Assembly: GCA_042091275.1 (NCBI GenBank)
Contig: JBELHR010000009.1
Span: forward strand, 1-64,000
Source: JBELHR01 sp042091275
GTDB lineage: Bacteria > Bacteroidota > Bacteroidia > Flavobacteriales > Flavobacteriaceae
Reading direction: 5' to 3'
Length of the DNA: 64,000 nt
The notes under the pieces were generated by a model. It did not search any database. It saw nothing but the letters and a program-made list of their open reading frames with translations, and was not told where the DNA came from. Shown here piece after piece: positions 8,553 to 16,596 of the stretch. How positions within the stretch are numbered: position 1 is the first letter of the stretch; each line of letters begins with the position of its first letter. The translations under genes and the position numbers were made by a program.

Positions 8553-9512
8553 TTATTCTTTCTTAAAGAAGGAGTCTACAAACTCATTTTTAAGAAAAAC
8601 TTGTAAGTCTTCGATGCCTTCTCCTACTCCAATATACTTTACTGGAATCTGAAATTGATCTGAAATACCGATTACCACACCGCCTTTTGCAGTTCCATCC
8701 AATTTGGTAACCGCTAGAGAAGTAACCTCTGTTGCCTTGGTGAATTGTTTTGCTTGTTCAAAGGCATTCTGTCCTGTCGATCCATCCAATACCAGCATCA
8801 CATCATGGGGAGAATCCGCCACAACTTTTTGCATAACGCGTTTTATTTTAGTCAATTCGTTCATCAAATTCACTTTATTGTGAAGACGACCAGCGGTATC
8901 TATAATAACCACATCTGCATTCTGAGCAACAGCGGACTGCAAGGTGTCAAAAGCGACAGAAGCAGGATCTGAACCCATCTCTTGGCGAACGATAGGAACT
9001 TGAACGCGATCTGCCCAAACTTGAAGTTGATCTATAGCCGCAGCCCTAAAGGTATCTCCAGCTCCCAAGACAACAGAAAGTCCTTTGGACTTGAATTGGG
9101 CAGCTAATTTTCCAATTGTAGTAGTTTTTCCGACACCATTAACTCCTACAACCATTATTACATAAGGAGACTTGTCTTTAGGTATAGCAAAATCCGAGAC
9201 CTCCTCCGTATTTGTCTCTGCGAGCAAACCAGTGATCTCTGATCTCAAAATTTCATTCAATTCGGCTGTTCCGAGGTATTTATCCTCACTGACGCGCTTT
9301 TCAATACGATCGATAATCTTTAGAGTAGTATTCACTCCAACATCAGAACTGATAAGTACTTCCTCCAATTCATCCAAAACCTCATCGTCAACTTTAGACT
9401 TTCCAGCGACTGCTTTAGATAGTTTATTAAAAAAAGAAGTTTTGGATTGCTCCAATCCTTTGTCTAAGGATTCCTTTTTCTTTGAAGAGAACATATTTCC
9501 GAAAATACCCAT
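8553..9512 (-). CDS. ftsY: Signal recognition particle receptor FtsY
   Basis: 319 residues: a short A region, an N domain helical bundle (to about residue 95), then the SRP GTPase domain. Visible G motifs are GVNGVGKTT (G1), DTFRAAAIDQL (insertion-box region), DTAGRLHNK (G3), TKLDGTAKGG (G4) and GVGEGIEDLQVF near the end. It docks ribosome-SRP complexes at the inner membrane for co-translational insertion. The short acidic A domain is normal for Bacteroidota. It follows rpmB-rpmG-DUF4295, the usual flavobacterial order, but a terminator hairpin lies between DUF4295 and ftsY. Confidence 0.97.
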   Translation of the reverse strand: MGIFGNMFSSKKKESLDKGLEQSKTSFFNKLSKAVAGKSKVDDEVLDELEEVLISSDVGVNTTLKIIDRIEKRVSEDKYLGTAELNEILRSEITGLLAETNTEEVSDFAIPKDKSPYVIMVVGVNGVGKTTTIGKLAAQFKSKGLSVVLGAGDTFRAAAIDQLQVWADRVQVPIVRQEMGSDPASVAFDTLQSAVAQNADVVIIDTAGRLHNKVNLMNELTKIKRVMQKVVADSPHDVMLVLDGSTGQNAFEQAKQFTKATEVTSLAVTKLDGTAKGGVVIGISDQFQIPVKYIGVGEGIEDLQVFLKNEFVDSFFKKE

Positions 9513-9540
9513 GAATATAATTTTAAGAGTAAAATTAAAT

Positions 9541-9571
9541 AAAAAAAGCTACTCTCATAACGAAAGTAGCT
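9541..9571 (-). terminator. Intrinsic terminator/attenuator between the DUF4295 gene and ftsY
   Basis: On the minus strand a 7-bp stem (9565-9571 with 9547-9553) is followed by seven U's. It sits inside what looks like one operon, so ftsY expression probably depends on read-through or its own promoter. Confidence 0.7.
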
Positions 9572-9596
9572 CTATGTGCTTAATAAGAGAAGTAAA

Positions 9597-9749
9597 TTAC
9601 TTCTTCTTAAAATAATCTTTTACTAAAGAAGGGTCCATGATAGACTCAGCAAAAGTATAAGCCCCAGTTTTAGGAGACTTTACCATTTTGATTGCTTTTG
9701 ATAATCTTTTAGAACCTGATTGTAACGTTGCTACTGATTTCTTTGCCAT
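9597..9749 (-). CDS. DUF4295 family small basic protein
   Basis: A 50-residue protein starting MAKKSVATLQSGSKRLSKAI and ending KDYFKKK. The sequence, size and position directly after rpmG match DUF4295, a small Lys-rich protein conserved in Bacteroidota and always found with L28/L33. A ribosome-associated role is plausible from the context but not shown. It is separated from rpmG by 8 bases and followed by a terminator hairpin. Confidence 0.85.
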   Translation of the reverse strand: MAKKSVATLQSGSKRLSKAIKMVKSPKTGAYTFAESIMDPSLVKDYFKKK

Positions 9750-9757
9750 GACCTAAA

Positions 9758-9940
9758 TTATTTAATTTCTTTATGAACTGTCATCTTCTTCAAAATCGGG
9801 TTGAATTTCTTCAACTCTAATCTATCCGGAGTGTTTTTCTTATTTTTTGTTGTAATATATCTAGAAGTTCCTGGCTTCCCTGATGCTTTGTGTTCGGTAC
9901 ATTCCATGATTACCTGAACTCTATTTCCTTTTTTTGCCAT
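9758..9940 (-). CDS. rpmG: 50S ribosomal protein L33
   Basis: 60 residues, MAKKGNRVQVIMECTEHKAS and on. L33 is a small protein of the large subunit near the E site. The characteristic sequence SRYITTKNKKNTPDRLELKK is present. The form has a single Cys (Cys14) and lacks the zinc-binding Cys pairs of C+ paralogues. It lies 26 bases after rpmB in the same operon. Confidence 0.97.
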   Translation of the reverse strand: MAKKGNRVQVIMECTEHKASGKPGTSRYITTKNKKNTPDRLELKKFNPILKKMTVHKEIK

Positions 9941-9966
9941 CTCGTGCTATTTAATTTATCGACAAA

Positions 9967-10206
9967 TTATTTTTTCAAAAACCCTTTTTCTCTAGCTTCT
10001 TTGATTACAGCTGAAATACCTTTCTTATTGATATTTTTTAAAGCTGATGCAGAAACTTTTAGAGTCACCCACTTATCCTCTTCTGGAATATAAAAACGCT
10101 TAGTCATCAAGTTAGCGTTAAATTTTCTCTTAGTTCTATTCAAGGCATGAGAAACATTATTTCCCACCATTGCTTTCTTTCCTGTTAGTTCACAAATTCT
10201 AGACAT
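9967..10206 (-). CDS. rpmB: 50S ribosomal protein L28
   Basis: 79 residues: MSRICELTGKKAMVGNNVSH, then NRTKRKFNANL, the conserved L28 core. It is the first gene of rpmB-rpmG-DUF4295. A TTAATTTG sequence about 45 bases upstream on the minus strand is a near match to the -7 element. Confidence 0.97.
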   Translation of the reverse strand: MSRICELTGKKAMVGNNVSHALNRTKRKFNANLMTKRFYIPEEDKWVTLKVSASALKNINKKGISAVIKEAREKGFLKK

Positions 10207-10280
10207 CTCTACCAGTATTTATTATTGTTATTTCAAAACGAGGTGCAAATTAACGAATTTTAATACAAATACACAAACAA

Positions 10281-11537
10281 TTAACATCCGTTTTTAACAA
10301 TTTCTCTCTTGAGTAATTCAAGTGCCTTATTAGAAGCTCTTTGTATCACTTTTTCACGAGGCTGACCAAAGCTATATCTTTCAGACACGACCCCGTATTT
10401 ACTTGCAACAGCAATATAAACCACCCCCAAAGACTCCTCTGTGTCATCCAAAGTGGGGCCTGCATTTCCCGTGGTGGAAATTGCGTAATCTGTCTCGTAT
10501 TTTGCTCTCATATTTTGAGCCATTGCTTCAGCTACCGCTGAACTGACCACCGTATTCTTCTCAATGAGCTCTTTTGAGAGTCCCAATTGGCTTTGTTTCA
10601 CCTCAGCTTGATAGGCTACCAACCCAGCTTTAAAATACCCAGAAGCACCAGGGACGGCTGTAATCATTTTAGCTATATTCCCACCAGTACAGCTCTCAGC
10701 CAAAGCTAAATTTTGTTTGGAAGCCTTCAATAAATTACCTACCTGAACCTCTAAGGTTTCTGACTCGTCGTATCCAACGATATATTCCGAGATGTATTCC
10801 TCTAACTTTTCTATTTCCAAAGCCAACTCTCTATCGAGAACAGACTTATCTTGACCTGTTGCAGTCAACCTCAATTTTAAACTTCCATAGTCTGGTAAAT
10901 AGGCCAAATCTATATGTTCAGGCAAGGCATCTTCCCAAGGCTCTACTCGTTCTGCAACTCTGCTCTCCCCTATTCCATAAGTTAAAATATTTCTGTGGCG
11001 AATGACCGGTAGGTCAAAACTCCTTTCTACTCTAGGTAAAATAGCGTGCTCCATCAACTGTCGCATCTCGTAAGGCACACCGGGAAGAGATACAATTGCT
11101 TTGCGATTCTCATCAAAATCAAACCACATTCCCGGAGCAGTACCCCAATGGTTAGTTATTACCTCTGCTCGCTTAGGCAAAAGCGCCTGTCCTTCGTTCA
11201 ATCGAGTAAAAGGATAATTCCATTTTTGAAAAAGAGCTTTTACATGATCCATTACCTCTTCTCTTTCCTCGAGTTGATCTCCAAAAAAATCCGCGAGAGT
11301 CTTTTTGGTTATATCGTCTTTTGTAGGACCGAGGCCCCCAGTAATTAAAATCAAATCCGCACGTGTACTAACTTCTTCTAAAGTATTCAATATGGCATCT
11401 CTTCGGTCTGCTATGGAGTGAATTCTATCTATTCTAAGGCCAATCTTGTTGAGTTCAGCGGCCATCCATTGAGAATTTGTATCTGCAATTTGACCGATTA
11501 AAATCTCATCGCCAATAGTTATAATTTCTGCTGTCAT
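10281..11537 (-). CDS. cinA: CinA-family protein (MoCF domain plus nicotinamide-nucleotide amidase domain)
   Basis: 418 residues from ATG 11537. The N-terminal MoaB/MoCF-like domain opens with ITIGDEILIGQIADTNSQW and contains ITGGLGPTKDDITK. The C-terminal PncC-type domain opens with ALAESCTGGNIAKMITAVPG and contains TTGNAGPTLDD. CinA proteins hydrolyse NMN to nicotinate mononucleotide and ADP-ribose. An ATG at 11564 is rejected because it lies inside the predicted -7 element (11562-11569). The gene is 40 bases downstream of dinB on the same strand, so it could also be read from the dnaE2-dinB promoter. Confidence 0.93.
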   Translation of the reverse strand: MTAEIITIGDEILIGQIADTNSQWMAAELNKIGLRIDRIHSIADRRDAILNTLEEVSTRADLILITGGLGPTKDDITKKTLADFFGDQLEEREEVMDHVKALFQKWNYPFTRLNEGQALLPKRAEVITNHWGTAPGMWFDFDENRKAIVSLPGVPYEMRQLMEHAILPRVERSFDLPVIRHRNILTYGIGESRVAERVEPWEDALPEHIDLAYLPDYGSLKLRLTATGQDKSVLDRELALEIEKLEEYISEYIVGYDESETLEVQVGNLLKASKQNLALAESCTGGNIAKMITAVPGASGYFKAGLVAYQAEVKQSQLGLSKELIEKNTVVSSAVAEAMAQNMRAKYETDYAISTTGNAGPTLDDTEESLGVVYIAVASKYGVVSERYSFGQPREKVIQRASNKALELLKREIVKNGC

Positions 11538-11561
11538 GCAAAAGGTGTTTTTAGTTAGAAC

Positions 11562-11569
11562 CAAAGGTA
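11562..11569 (-). promoter_or_regulatory. -7 element (TACCTTTG on the minus strand) for cinA
   Basis: An exact TAnnTTTG match in the dinB-cinA spacer. It gives a leader of about 18 bases and decides the cinA start at 11537. Confidence 0.5.
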
Positions 11570-11577
11570 AAACTATT

Positions 11578-12789
11578 TTAAGAACGACGGTTAGCTAGAA
11601 GCGGTGGAGGCTCACCATTAAAGGGGTTCGATCGACCGATTGTACGTGCACCCATAGTCGAAGCCCTCACTACAGCGCGATCTCCATAACGCTCTCTCAA
11701 ATGATCCATAGCCTGATAAAGTTTTGTTAATTCGGGTTTTTCATCAAATAAATTAATCTGATAGCCCCCTTGAACGAGATGAGAAAATCGCAAACCGACC
11801 AATCGAACCAAAACTCTTCTCTGGTATAATTTCCTATACAAATCTAAAACCACTGGAAGTATCAAATGATCTGCGGCTCCATAAGGTATCTTTCGCTGCA
11901 TCGTATAGGTCTGAAAATCCGAATATCTAATTTTAAGAGTTACACAGGAAGTTAGTTTATCTCCCCTTCTCAACTGAAAAAGTAGATTTTCCGTCATGGC
12001 AATAAGTATAGACTTTAACTTATCCACATCAATCGTATCTCTATCAAAGGTCCTTTCTGTGGAAATACTCTTGCGCTCCCGATACTGAACTACAGGGCTC
12101 TTGTCCACTCCTTGGGCTTTTTTCCAAATAGCAATACCATTTTTACCAAAAACTTGACGCATCATCTCCAAGGGCATCTCCTGTAAAGTCTTTATTCTCT
12201 TTACCCCCAAGTCACAAAGAGACTTGTAAGTCTGCTCTCCAACCATAGGTATTTTGCGCACAGATAGCGGAGCTAAAAAAGGTTTTTCCAATCCTTGCTG
12301 TATGCGAATTTGATTGTCGGGCTTGGCCTCCCCTGTGGCAATCTTAGAAACCGTTTTGTTTGCAGAAAGACCAAAAGATATCGGTAAACCAGTCTCTCGA
12401 GTAACTTTAGCTCGCAACTCAGAGGCCAACTGATAACAGCCAAAAAAACGATCCATACCGGTGAGATCTATATAAAACTCGTCGATGGAACTCTTTTCGT
12501 AAAGAGGTACACTGGATTTGATAACCTCCGTCACCAAATTAGAATATTTAGAATAAATTCCAGAATTGCCCCTCAAGATAACTGCTTCAGGACAAAGCTG
12601 CTTAGCCAATCGCATCGGCATGGCAGAATGTACTCCAAATTTTCTAGCCTCATAACTACAAGAAGCCACAACTCCTCGATCCGAAACTCCACCAATGAGA
12701 ACCGGTCTATTGTTTAATCGACTATCTATTAAACGCTCACAAGACACAAAAAAAGTATCCAAATCCATATGTATTATCGATCGATCCAT
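11578..12789 (-). CDS. dinB: Y-family DNA polymerase (Pol IV, DinB type)
   Basis: 403 residues. The palm motifs are intact: HMDLDTFFVSCERL with the first metal-binding Asp, SYEARKFGV, and YEKSSIDEFYIDLTG with the SIDE-type catalytic acidic pair. The FGLSANKTVSKIA and little-finger regions follow. QINLF near residue 350 fits the beta-clamp binding motif QxxLF. It performs translesion synthesis. The ATG is one base after the stop of the dnaE2-like gene, so the pair is translated from one message, likely controlled by the S24 repressor encoded across the divergent promoter. Confidence 0.95.
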   Translation of the reverse strand: MDRSIIHMDLDTFFVSCERLIDSRLNNRPVLIGGVSDRGVVASCSYEARKFGVHSAMPMRLAKQLCPEAVILRGNSGIYSKYSNLVTEVIKSSVPLYEKSSIDEFYIDLTGMDRFFGCYQLASELRAKVTRETGLPISFGLSANKTVSKIATGEAKPDNQIRIQQGLEKPFLAPLSVRKIPMVGEQTYKSLCDLGVKRIKTLQEMPLEMMRQVFGKNGIAIWKKAQGVDKSPVVQYRERKSISTERTFDRDTIDVDKLKSILIAMTENLLFQLRRGDKLTSCVTLKIRYSDFQTYTMQRKIPYGAADHLILPVVLDLYRKLYQRRVLVRLVGLRFSHLVQGGYQINLFDEKPELTKLYQAMDHLRERYGDRAVVRASTMGARTIGRSNPFNGEPPPLLANRRS

Positions 12790-12790
12790 A

Positions 12791-15757
12791 TCAAGAATAT
12801 CTAGGGTCTGTTAACAAATCCATTTTTTCCATACGCATGACCTCTATACTATAGCAATCAAATTCGCAAACCACCTTTCCATAAACCCTATACACCCCTC
12901 TCCCTCGGAAGGGGTACTGCTGGGCTTCGGAAGGAAAGTGAACCGTGTCGAAAAACTGCCCTGCTCCATCTAGAAAAGTTCCAAAATACATCAACTCTCC
13001 TTTTACCGTTTTGGTAGGCTTGGCGGTGACGTAATATCCATAAGCATCTATATACTCTCCTTCACAAAAAGAAAGATCTAAGGCCTGGTAAATGGTAGCT
13101 ATCGGATCTTTTACCAAATCAAAGGGGTGATTCAAAGAAAAACCGAGATAAGTCAACTGATCAAAAGTTTCTTCTAATTTAGAAGACTCCAGATCTGGGA
13201 GTGTAAAATTATCTGGACTGGACTTAAAAAGAGAAGGGGGCTTAACCGCGGATAGTTCTTGTTTTTTTGTCTTGACATGTGCCTCCCACAAAAGACTTTG
13301 CTTGGACTGTTTTGTAAATCTAAAAGCACCTATTTTAATCAGTGTAAGCAACTGCTCCAAGCCTATATCCAAACGATCCAAAAAATCGTCAAAAGACACA
13401 AAGACTCCATTAATCCGTCGTTCCTGTAAAAGTAAACGAGCCGTTTTCTCTTCAAAATTCAATAAAAAAATCATCCCTAAATAGACTTGTTTGCCCTTGA
13501 GAACCGTCTCCCAATCCGAATTATTTACACAGGGAGCGAGAATCTTTGCCCCTTGCATCTTAGCCTCGTGCAAGTAAATCTCTGCACGGTAAAATCCTCC
13601 ACCATTATTTACGGTGGAAACCATATATTCGATCGGGTAGTAGGCTTTTAAAAAAAGACTTTGATAACTCTCCACTGCATAAGAAGCGGAATGTCCCTTG
13701 GCAAAAGCATAGCCTGCAAAACTCGCTATTTGCCTCCATATCTCTCGACTTAAATCCGCAGCGTAGCCTTTGGATTTGCAATTTTCAAAAAAGCGTTGCT
13801 CCAATTTAGCAAACTCGTCTTTGGAACGCGACTTTCCAGACATTGCACGGCGCAGCATATCGGATTCTCCTAAACTCAAGCCCCCAAAATAATGCGCAAC
13901 TTTAATCACATCCTCTTGGTATACCATCACCCCATAAGTCTCTGGCATTATTTCAGCTAAAATAGGATGAGCCTCTTTTCTCTTTTCTGGAAAACGAAAA
14001 CGCTCTATATAAGTCCGCATCATTCCCGACTTGGAAACCCCGGGACGAATAACAGAACTCGCTGCCACCAAACCCAAGTAGTGATCCACACGCAATTTTT
14101 TTAAAAGCATACGCATCGCTGGAGATTCTACATAAAAACAACCTATAGCTTCTGCGTTCCTAAGGATATGCTTGATTCGCAAATCTTTTTTAAACCGCTT
14201 TATATCGTGAATATCAAAAGGGAGAACCCCTTTATGACTTTTGCGAACCAAGGCAACGGTGTCCTTTATTTTACCGAGACCTCTCTGACTCAAAATATCA
14301 AATTTATAGAGACCTATATCCTCGGCAACTTGCATATCAAATTGTAAAGTAGGATAGCCTTTGGGCGGCATAAAAGTAGCTCCGTAAGCAGCTATAGATT
14401 TTTTAGCTATAACAATACCTCCGGCGTGAATCCCTAAATAGTTTGGAAACCCCTGTATATAACCGCTATAACGCAAAACCAGAGCGGAAAGATCATCACG
14501 AGGCGCCTGCCCCTTTGCCAAGCGATCTATATCTTGCTTGGGAAGACCAAAAACCTTAGACAATTCCCTTATGGCAGCTCGATACTTAAAGGTGTTGTAA
14601 ACCGCTATAAGAGCTGTGTTAGGAAATTGCTCAAAAATATAGCGCGTCACATCATCTCTATCCCTCCAAGAAAAATCCAAATCAAAATCTGGAGGATTGG
14701 TCCTGTGTAAATTGATAAATCGCTCAAAATACAAATCGAGTTCAATAGGGTCAACATCGGTTATTCGCAATAGATAAGCGACTAAACTATTAGCACCAGA
14801 GCCCCTTCCTACATAAAAATAGCCTCGGGACCTCGCGTACTTCAAAATCTTCCAATTGATTAGAAAATAAGACACGAATTGCTTTTGCCTAATAATTTTC
14901 AACTCTTTATCCAAACGCTTAAAAACTCGTTTTCCCACTCTAGGATAACGGTAACTAAGTCCAGAATAAGCCAAGTGTTTTAACAAACGATAATCCAAAA
15001 ACTCATCTCGAGTATAACTGGTCTGTGTTTGATTTTTGTGATTAGAAAAATCCACCTGATAGGCTGCTTGACTCAATATCTTTTGGGTATTGGCTAAAAT
15101 CTGAGGATAAGCGGCAAAGAGCTGCTTTAAGTCCTCAATCGAATGTAAAGTATGGCAATTACTAGCCTGTTCCTCTACAGGGAGCTTACTCAACAACACA
15201 TTCAAATCCACGGCCCTGAGTAGGCGGTGTATATTAAAATCCTTTTGCCCCCCAAAACTAAAGGGCTTCATAAAGACTAGCTTGTCAAAGGGTATCTCCC
15301 ACTTTACAAAAGGAAGTTTAGAGAGGGTCTCCGGATACAAGCCGATGAATTCATGTGGCGCAAGATACTCTGCTTGCTCCTGTAATCGACCCTCTCTTTC
15401 TAAAACTTCCCAAGGATATATAACTCTGGTATCTTCTAAATTAGGTGCTTTTTTAGACAGCGGAAATCCCTCGCTATGCAAAAGCTCCGTCAAATAATTA
15501 TTTATTTGCTCAAAGCCTTTATCACTCATCGCTAAAAGCACAAAAAAACGCTGTATCCCCTTTCTAAAATCTACCCCTAAAACAGGTTTAACACCTTTTT
15601 CTGGTGCTAATCTCAAAAAATCCATACACGCAGACGTAGTATTAATATCGGTTAGTGCAGCCTGATTAAACCCGCCTTCTACCAAGTCAGACAGGAGTTT
15701 TTCAACACTCATCGTACCATATCTAAGACTGTAATATGTATGGGTATTTAGATACAT
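12791..15757 (-). CDS. Error-prone (DnaE2-like) DNA polymerase III alpha subunit
   Basis: 988 residues, much shorter than a replicative Bacteroidota DnaE. The order is an N-terminal PHP domain (NTHTYYSLRYGTMSVEKLL, with Asn in place of the first His), the C-family polymerase core (YVGRGSGANSLVAYLLRITD, then PPDFDLDFSWRDRD with two catalytic Asp, and DIGLYKFDILSQRGLG with the third), a fingers region, a helix-hairpin-helix region and a C-terminal OB fold. The active site looks intact. The pairing with dinB and the divergent LexA-like repressor parallels the imuB-dnaE2 mutasome, but here the Y-family partner has its catalytic residues. The role as damage-tolerance polymerase is inferred from context and length. 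Confidence 0.9.
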   Translation of the reverse strand: MYLNTHTYYSLRYGTMSVEKLLSDLVEGGFNQAALTDINTTSACMDFLRLAPEKGVKPVLGVDFRKGIQRFFVLLAMSDKGFEQINNYLTELLHSEGFPLSKKAPNLEDTRVIYPWEVLEREGRLQEQAEYLAPHEFIGLYPETLSKLPFVKWEIPFDKLVFMKPFSFGGQKDFNIHRLLRAVDLNVLLSKLPVEEQASNCHTLHSIEDLKQLFAAYPQILANTQKILSQAAYQVDFSNHKNQTQTSYTRDEFLDYRLLKHLAYSGLSYRYPRVGKRVFKRLDKELKIIRQKQFVSYFLINWKILKYARSRGYFYVGRGSGANSLVAYLLRITDVDPIELDLYFERFINLHRTNPPDFDLDFSWRDRDDVTRYIFEQFPNTALIAVYNTFKYRAAIRELSKVFGLPKQDIDRLAKGQAPRDDLSALVLRYSGYIQGFPNYLGIHAGGIVIAKKSIAAYGATFMPPKGYPTLQFDMQVAEDIGLYKFDILSQRGLGKIKDTVALVRKSHKGVLPFDIHDIKRFKKDLRIKHILRNAEAIGCFYVESPAMRMLLKKLRVDHYLGLVAASSVIRPGVSKSGMMRTYIERFRFPEKRKEAHPILAEIMPETYGVMVYQEDVIKVAHYFGGLSLGESDMLRRAMSGKSRSKDEFAKLEQRFFENCKSKGYAADLSREIWRQIASFAGYAFAKGHSASYAVESYQSLFLKAYYPIEYMVSTVNNGGGFYRAEIYLHEAKMQGAKILAPCVNNSDWETVLKGKQVYLGMIFLLNFEEKTARLLLQERRINGVFVSFDDFLDRLDIGLEQLLTLIKIGAFRFTKQSKQSLLWEAHVKTKKQELSAVKPPSLFKSSPDNFTLPDLESSKLEETFDQLTYLGFSLNHPFDLVKDPIATIYQALDLSFCEGEYIDAYGYYVTAKPTKTVKGELMYFGTFLDGAGQFFDTVHFPSEAQQYPFRGRGVYRVYGKVVCEFDCYSIEVMRMEKMDLLTDPRYS

Positions 15758-15771
15758 TTTTATTTTTTTTA

Positions 15772-15779
15772 CAAAACTA
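15772..15779 (-). promoter_or_regulatory. -7 element (TAGTTTTG, minus strand) of the dnaE2-dinB operon
   Basis: An exact TAnnTTTG match 14 bases before the dnaE2 ATG. It directly abuts the operator palindrome at 15780-15794, so a bound repressor would cover it. Confidence 0.6.
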
Positions 15780-15794
15780 ACTACAAATTGTAGT
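15780..15794. promoter_or_regulatory. Predicted operator of the S24 repressor (7-1-7 palindrome)
   Basis: ACTACAA-A-TTGTAGT is a perfect 7-bp inverted repeat with a one-base centre, between the two divergent -7 elements. A further half-site TTGTAGT occurs at 15810-15816, exactly 22 bases from the one at 15788-15794, and overlaps the repressor gene's own -7 element. This is the expected layout for an autoregulated repressor that also silences dnaE2-dinB. Confidence 0.6.
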
Positions 15795-15804
15795 TATGTT
15801 TGCT

Positions 15805-15812
15805 TATATTTG
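15805..15812 (+). promoter_or_regulatory. -7 element (TATATTTG) of the S24 repressor gene
   Basis: An exact match ending 7 bases before ATG 15820, so the message would be leaderless or nearly so. It excludes the upstream ATG at 15796 as the start. Confidence 0.55.
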
Positions 15813-15819
15813 TAGTATT

Positions 15820-16593
15820 ATGAAAAAAATCGCTTCAAATATTCGTCACTTACGCTACCTCAAGGGCTTAACGCAAGAACAACTCGCAGAAGAATTTCAG
15901 ATTCCTAGATCTCGCATAGGATCTTATGAAGAAGGGAGAAGTGAGCCCCCTATTGAAATGCTTATTCAACTATCTGCTTTTTTTAAGGTTCCTGTGGATA
16001 TCTTGATCAAAAACGATCTTACTCCCTCTACAGATTTTTCTTTTATCGAAGTTGGTAACCAAAGGGTATTGTTCCCTATTACCGTAGACGGAAATAACGA
16101 AGACTTGATCGAAGTTGTTCCAGTAAGAGCTTCTGCAGGTTACCTAAAAGGCTATGCGGACCCTGAATACATCGAAAAATTAGAGCAAATTAAATTGCCT
16201 TTCCTCCCTACTGGAAAGCATCGCGCCTTCCCTATCAAAGGAGACTCTATGCTCCCGCTAAAAGACGGATCTTATGTGGTTGCGAAATTTGTAGAGGATT
16301 TACGCGACATAAAGTCTGGACAGACCTATATAATAGTTACTCTAAATGAGGGAATTGTATATAAGCGCGTCTACAACGAACTGGAAAAACGTCACCTTCT
16401 GGTCCTGAAATCAGATAATGAAGTTTATGAACCTTTTGAAACTCCTCTAAACGAAATTTTAGAAGCCTGGGAATTCACTTGTAGCATCAATACACAAGAA
16501 TATGAACCCCACGAGTTAAAAATCAGTAGTATTCTTCAAATGTTTAACGAATTGCAAGTAGAATTGAAATCTCTACAAAAAAGTGTGAGCTAA
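15820..16593 (+). CDS. LexA-like repressor: XRE helix-turn-helix plus S24 autoprotease domain
   Basis: 257 residues. The N-terminal XRE HTH (about 6-62: LKGLTQEQLAEEFQIPRSRI) is followed by a linker and an S24/LexA-type peptidase domain (about 95-220). The cleavage dipeptide Ala106-Gly107 lies in VRASAGYLKGY. The nucleophile is Ser143 in IKGDSM, and the general base is Lys182 in EGIVYKRVY. All three elements of self-cleavage are therefore present. It should repress target genes until RecA filaments trigger cleavage, as LexA or lambda CI do. The DNA-binding domain is XRE rather than the winged helix of classical LexA. It is followed after 3 bases by an exonuclease-GIY-YIG gene and is divergent from dnaE2-dinB. 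Start 15820 is chosen from the promoter position. Confidence 0.88.
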   Translation: MKKIASNIRHLRYLKGLTQEQLAEEFQIPRSRIGSYEEGRSEPPIEMLIQLSAFFKVPVDILIKNDLTPSTDFSFIEVGNQRVLFPITVDGNNEDLIEVVPVRASAGYLKGYADPEYIEKLEQIKLPFLPTGKHRAFPIKGDSMLPLKDGSYVVAKFVEDLRDIKSGQTYIIVTLNEGIVYKRVYNELEKRHLLVLKSDNEVYEPFETPLNEILEAWEFTCSINTQEYEPHELKISSILQMFNELQVELKSLQKSVS

Positions 16594-16596
16594 ACT

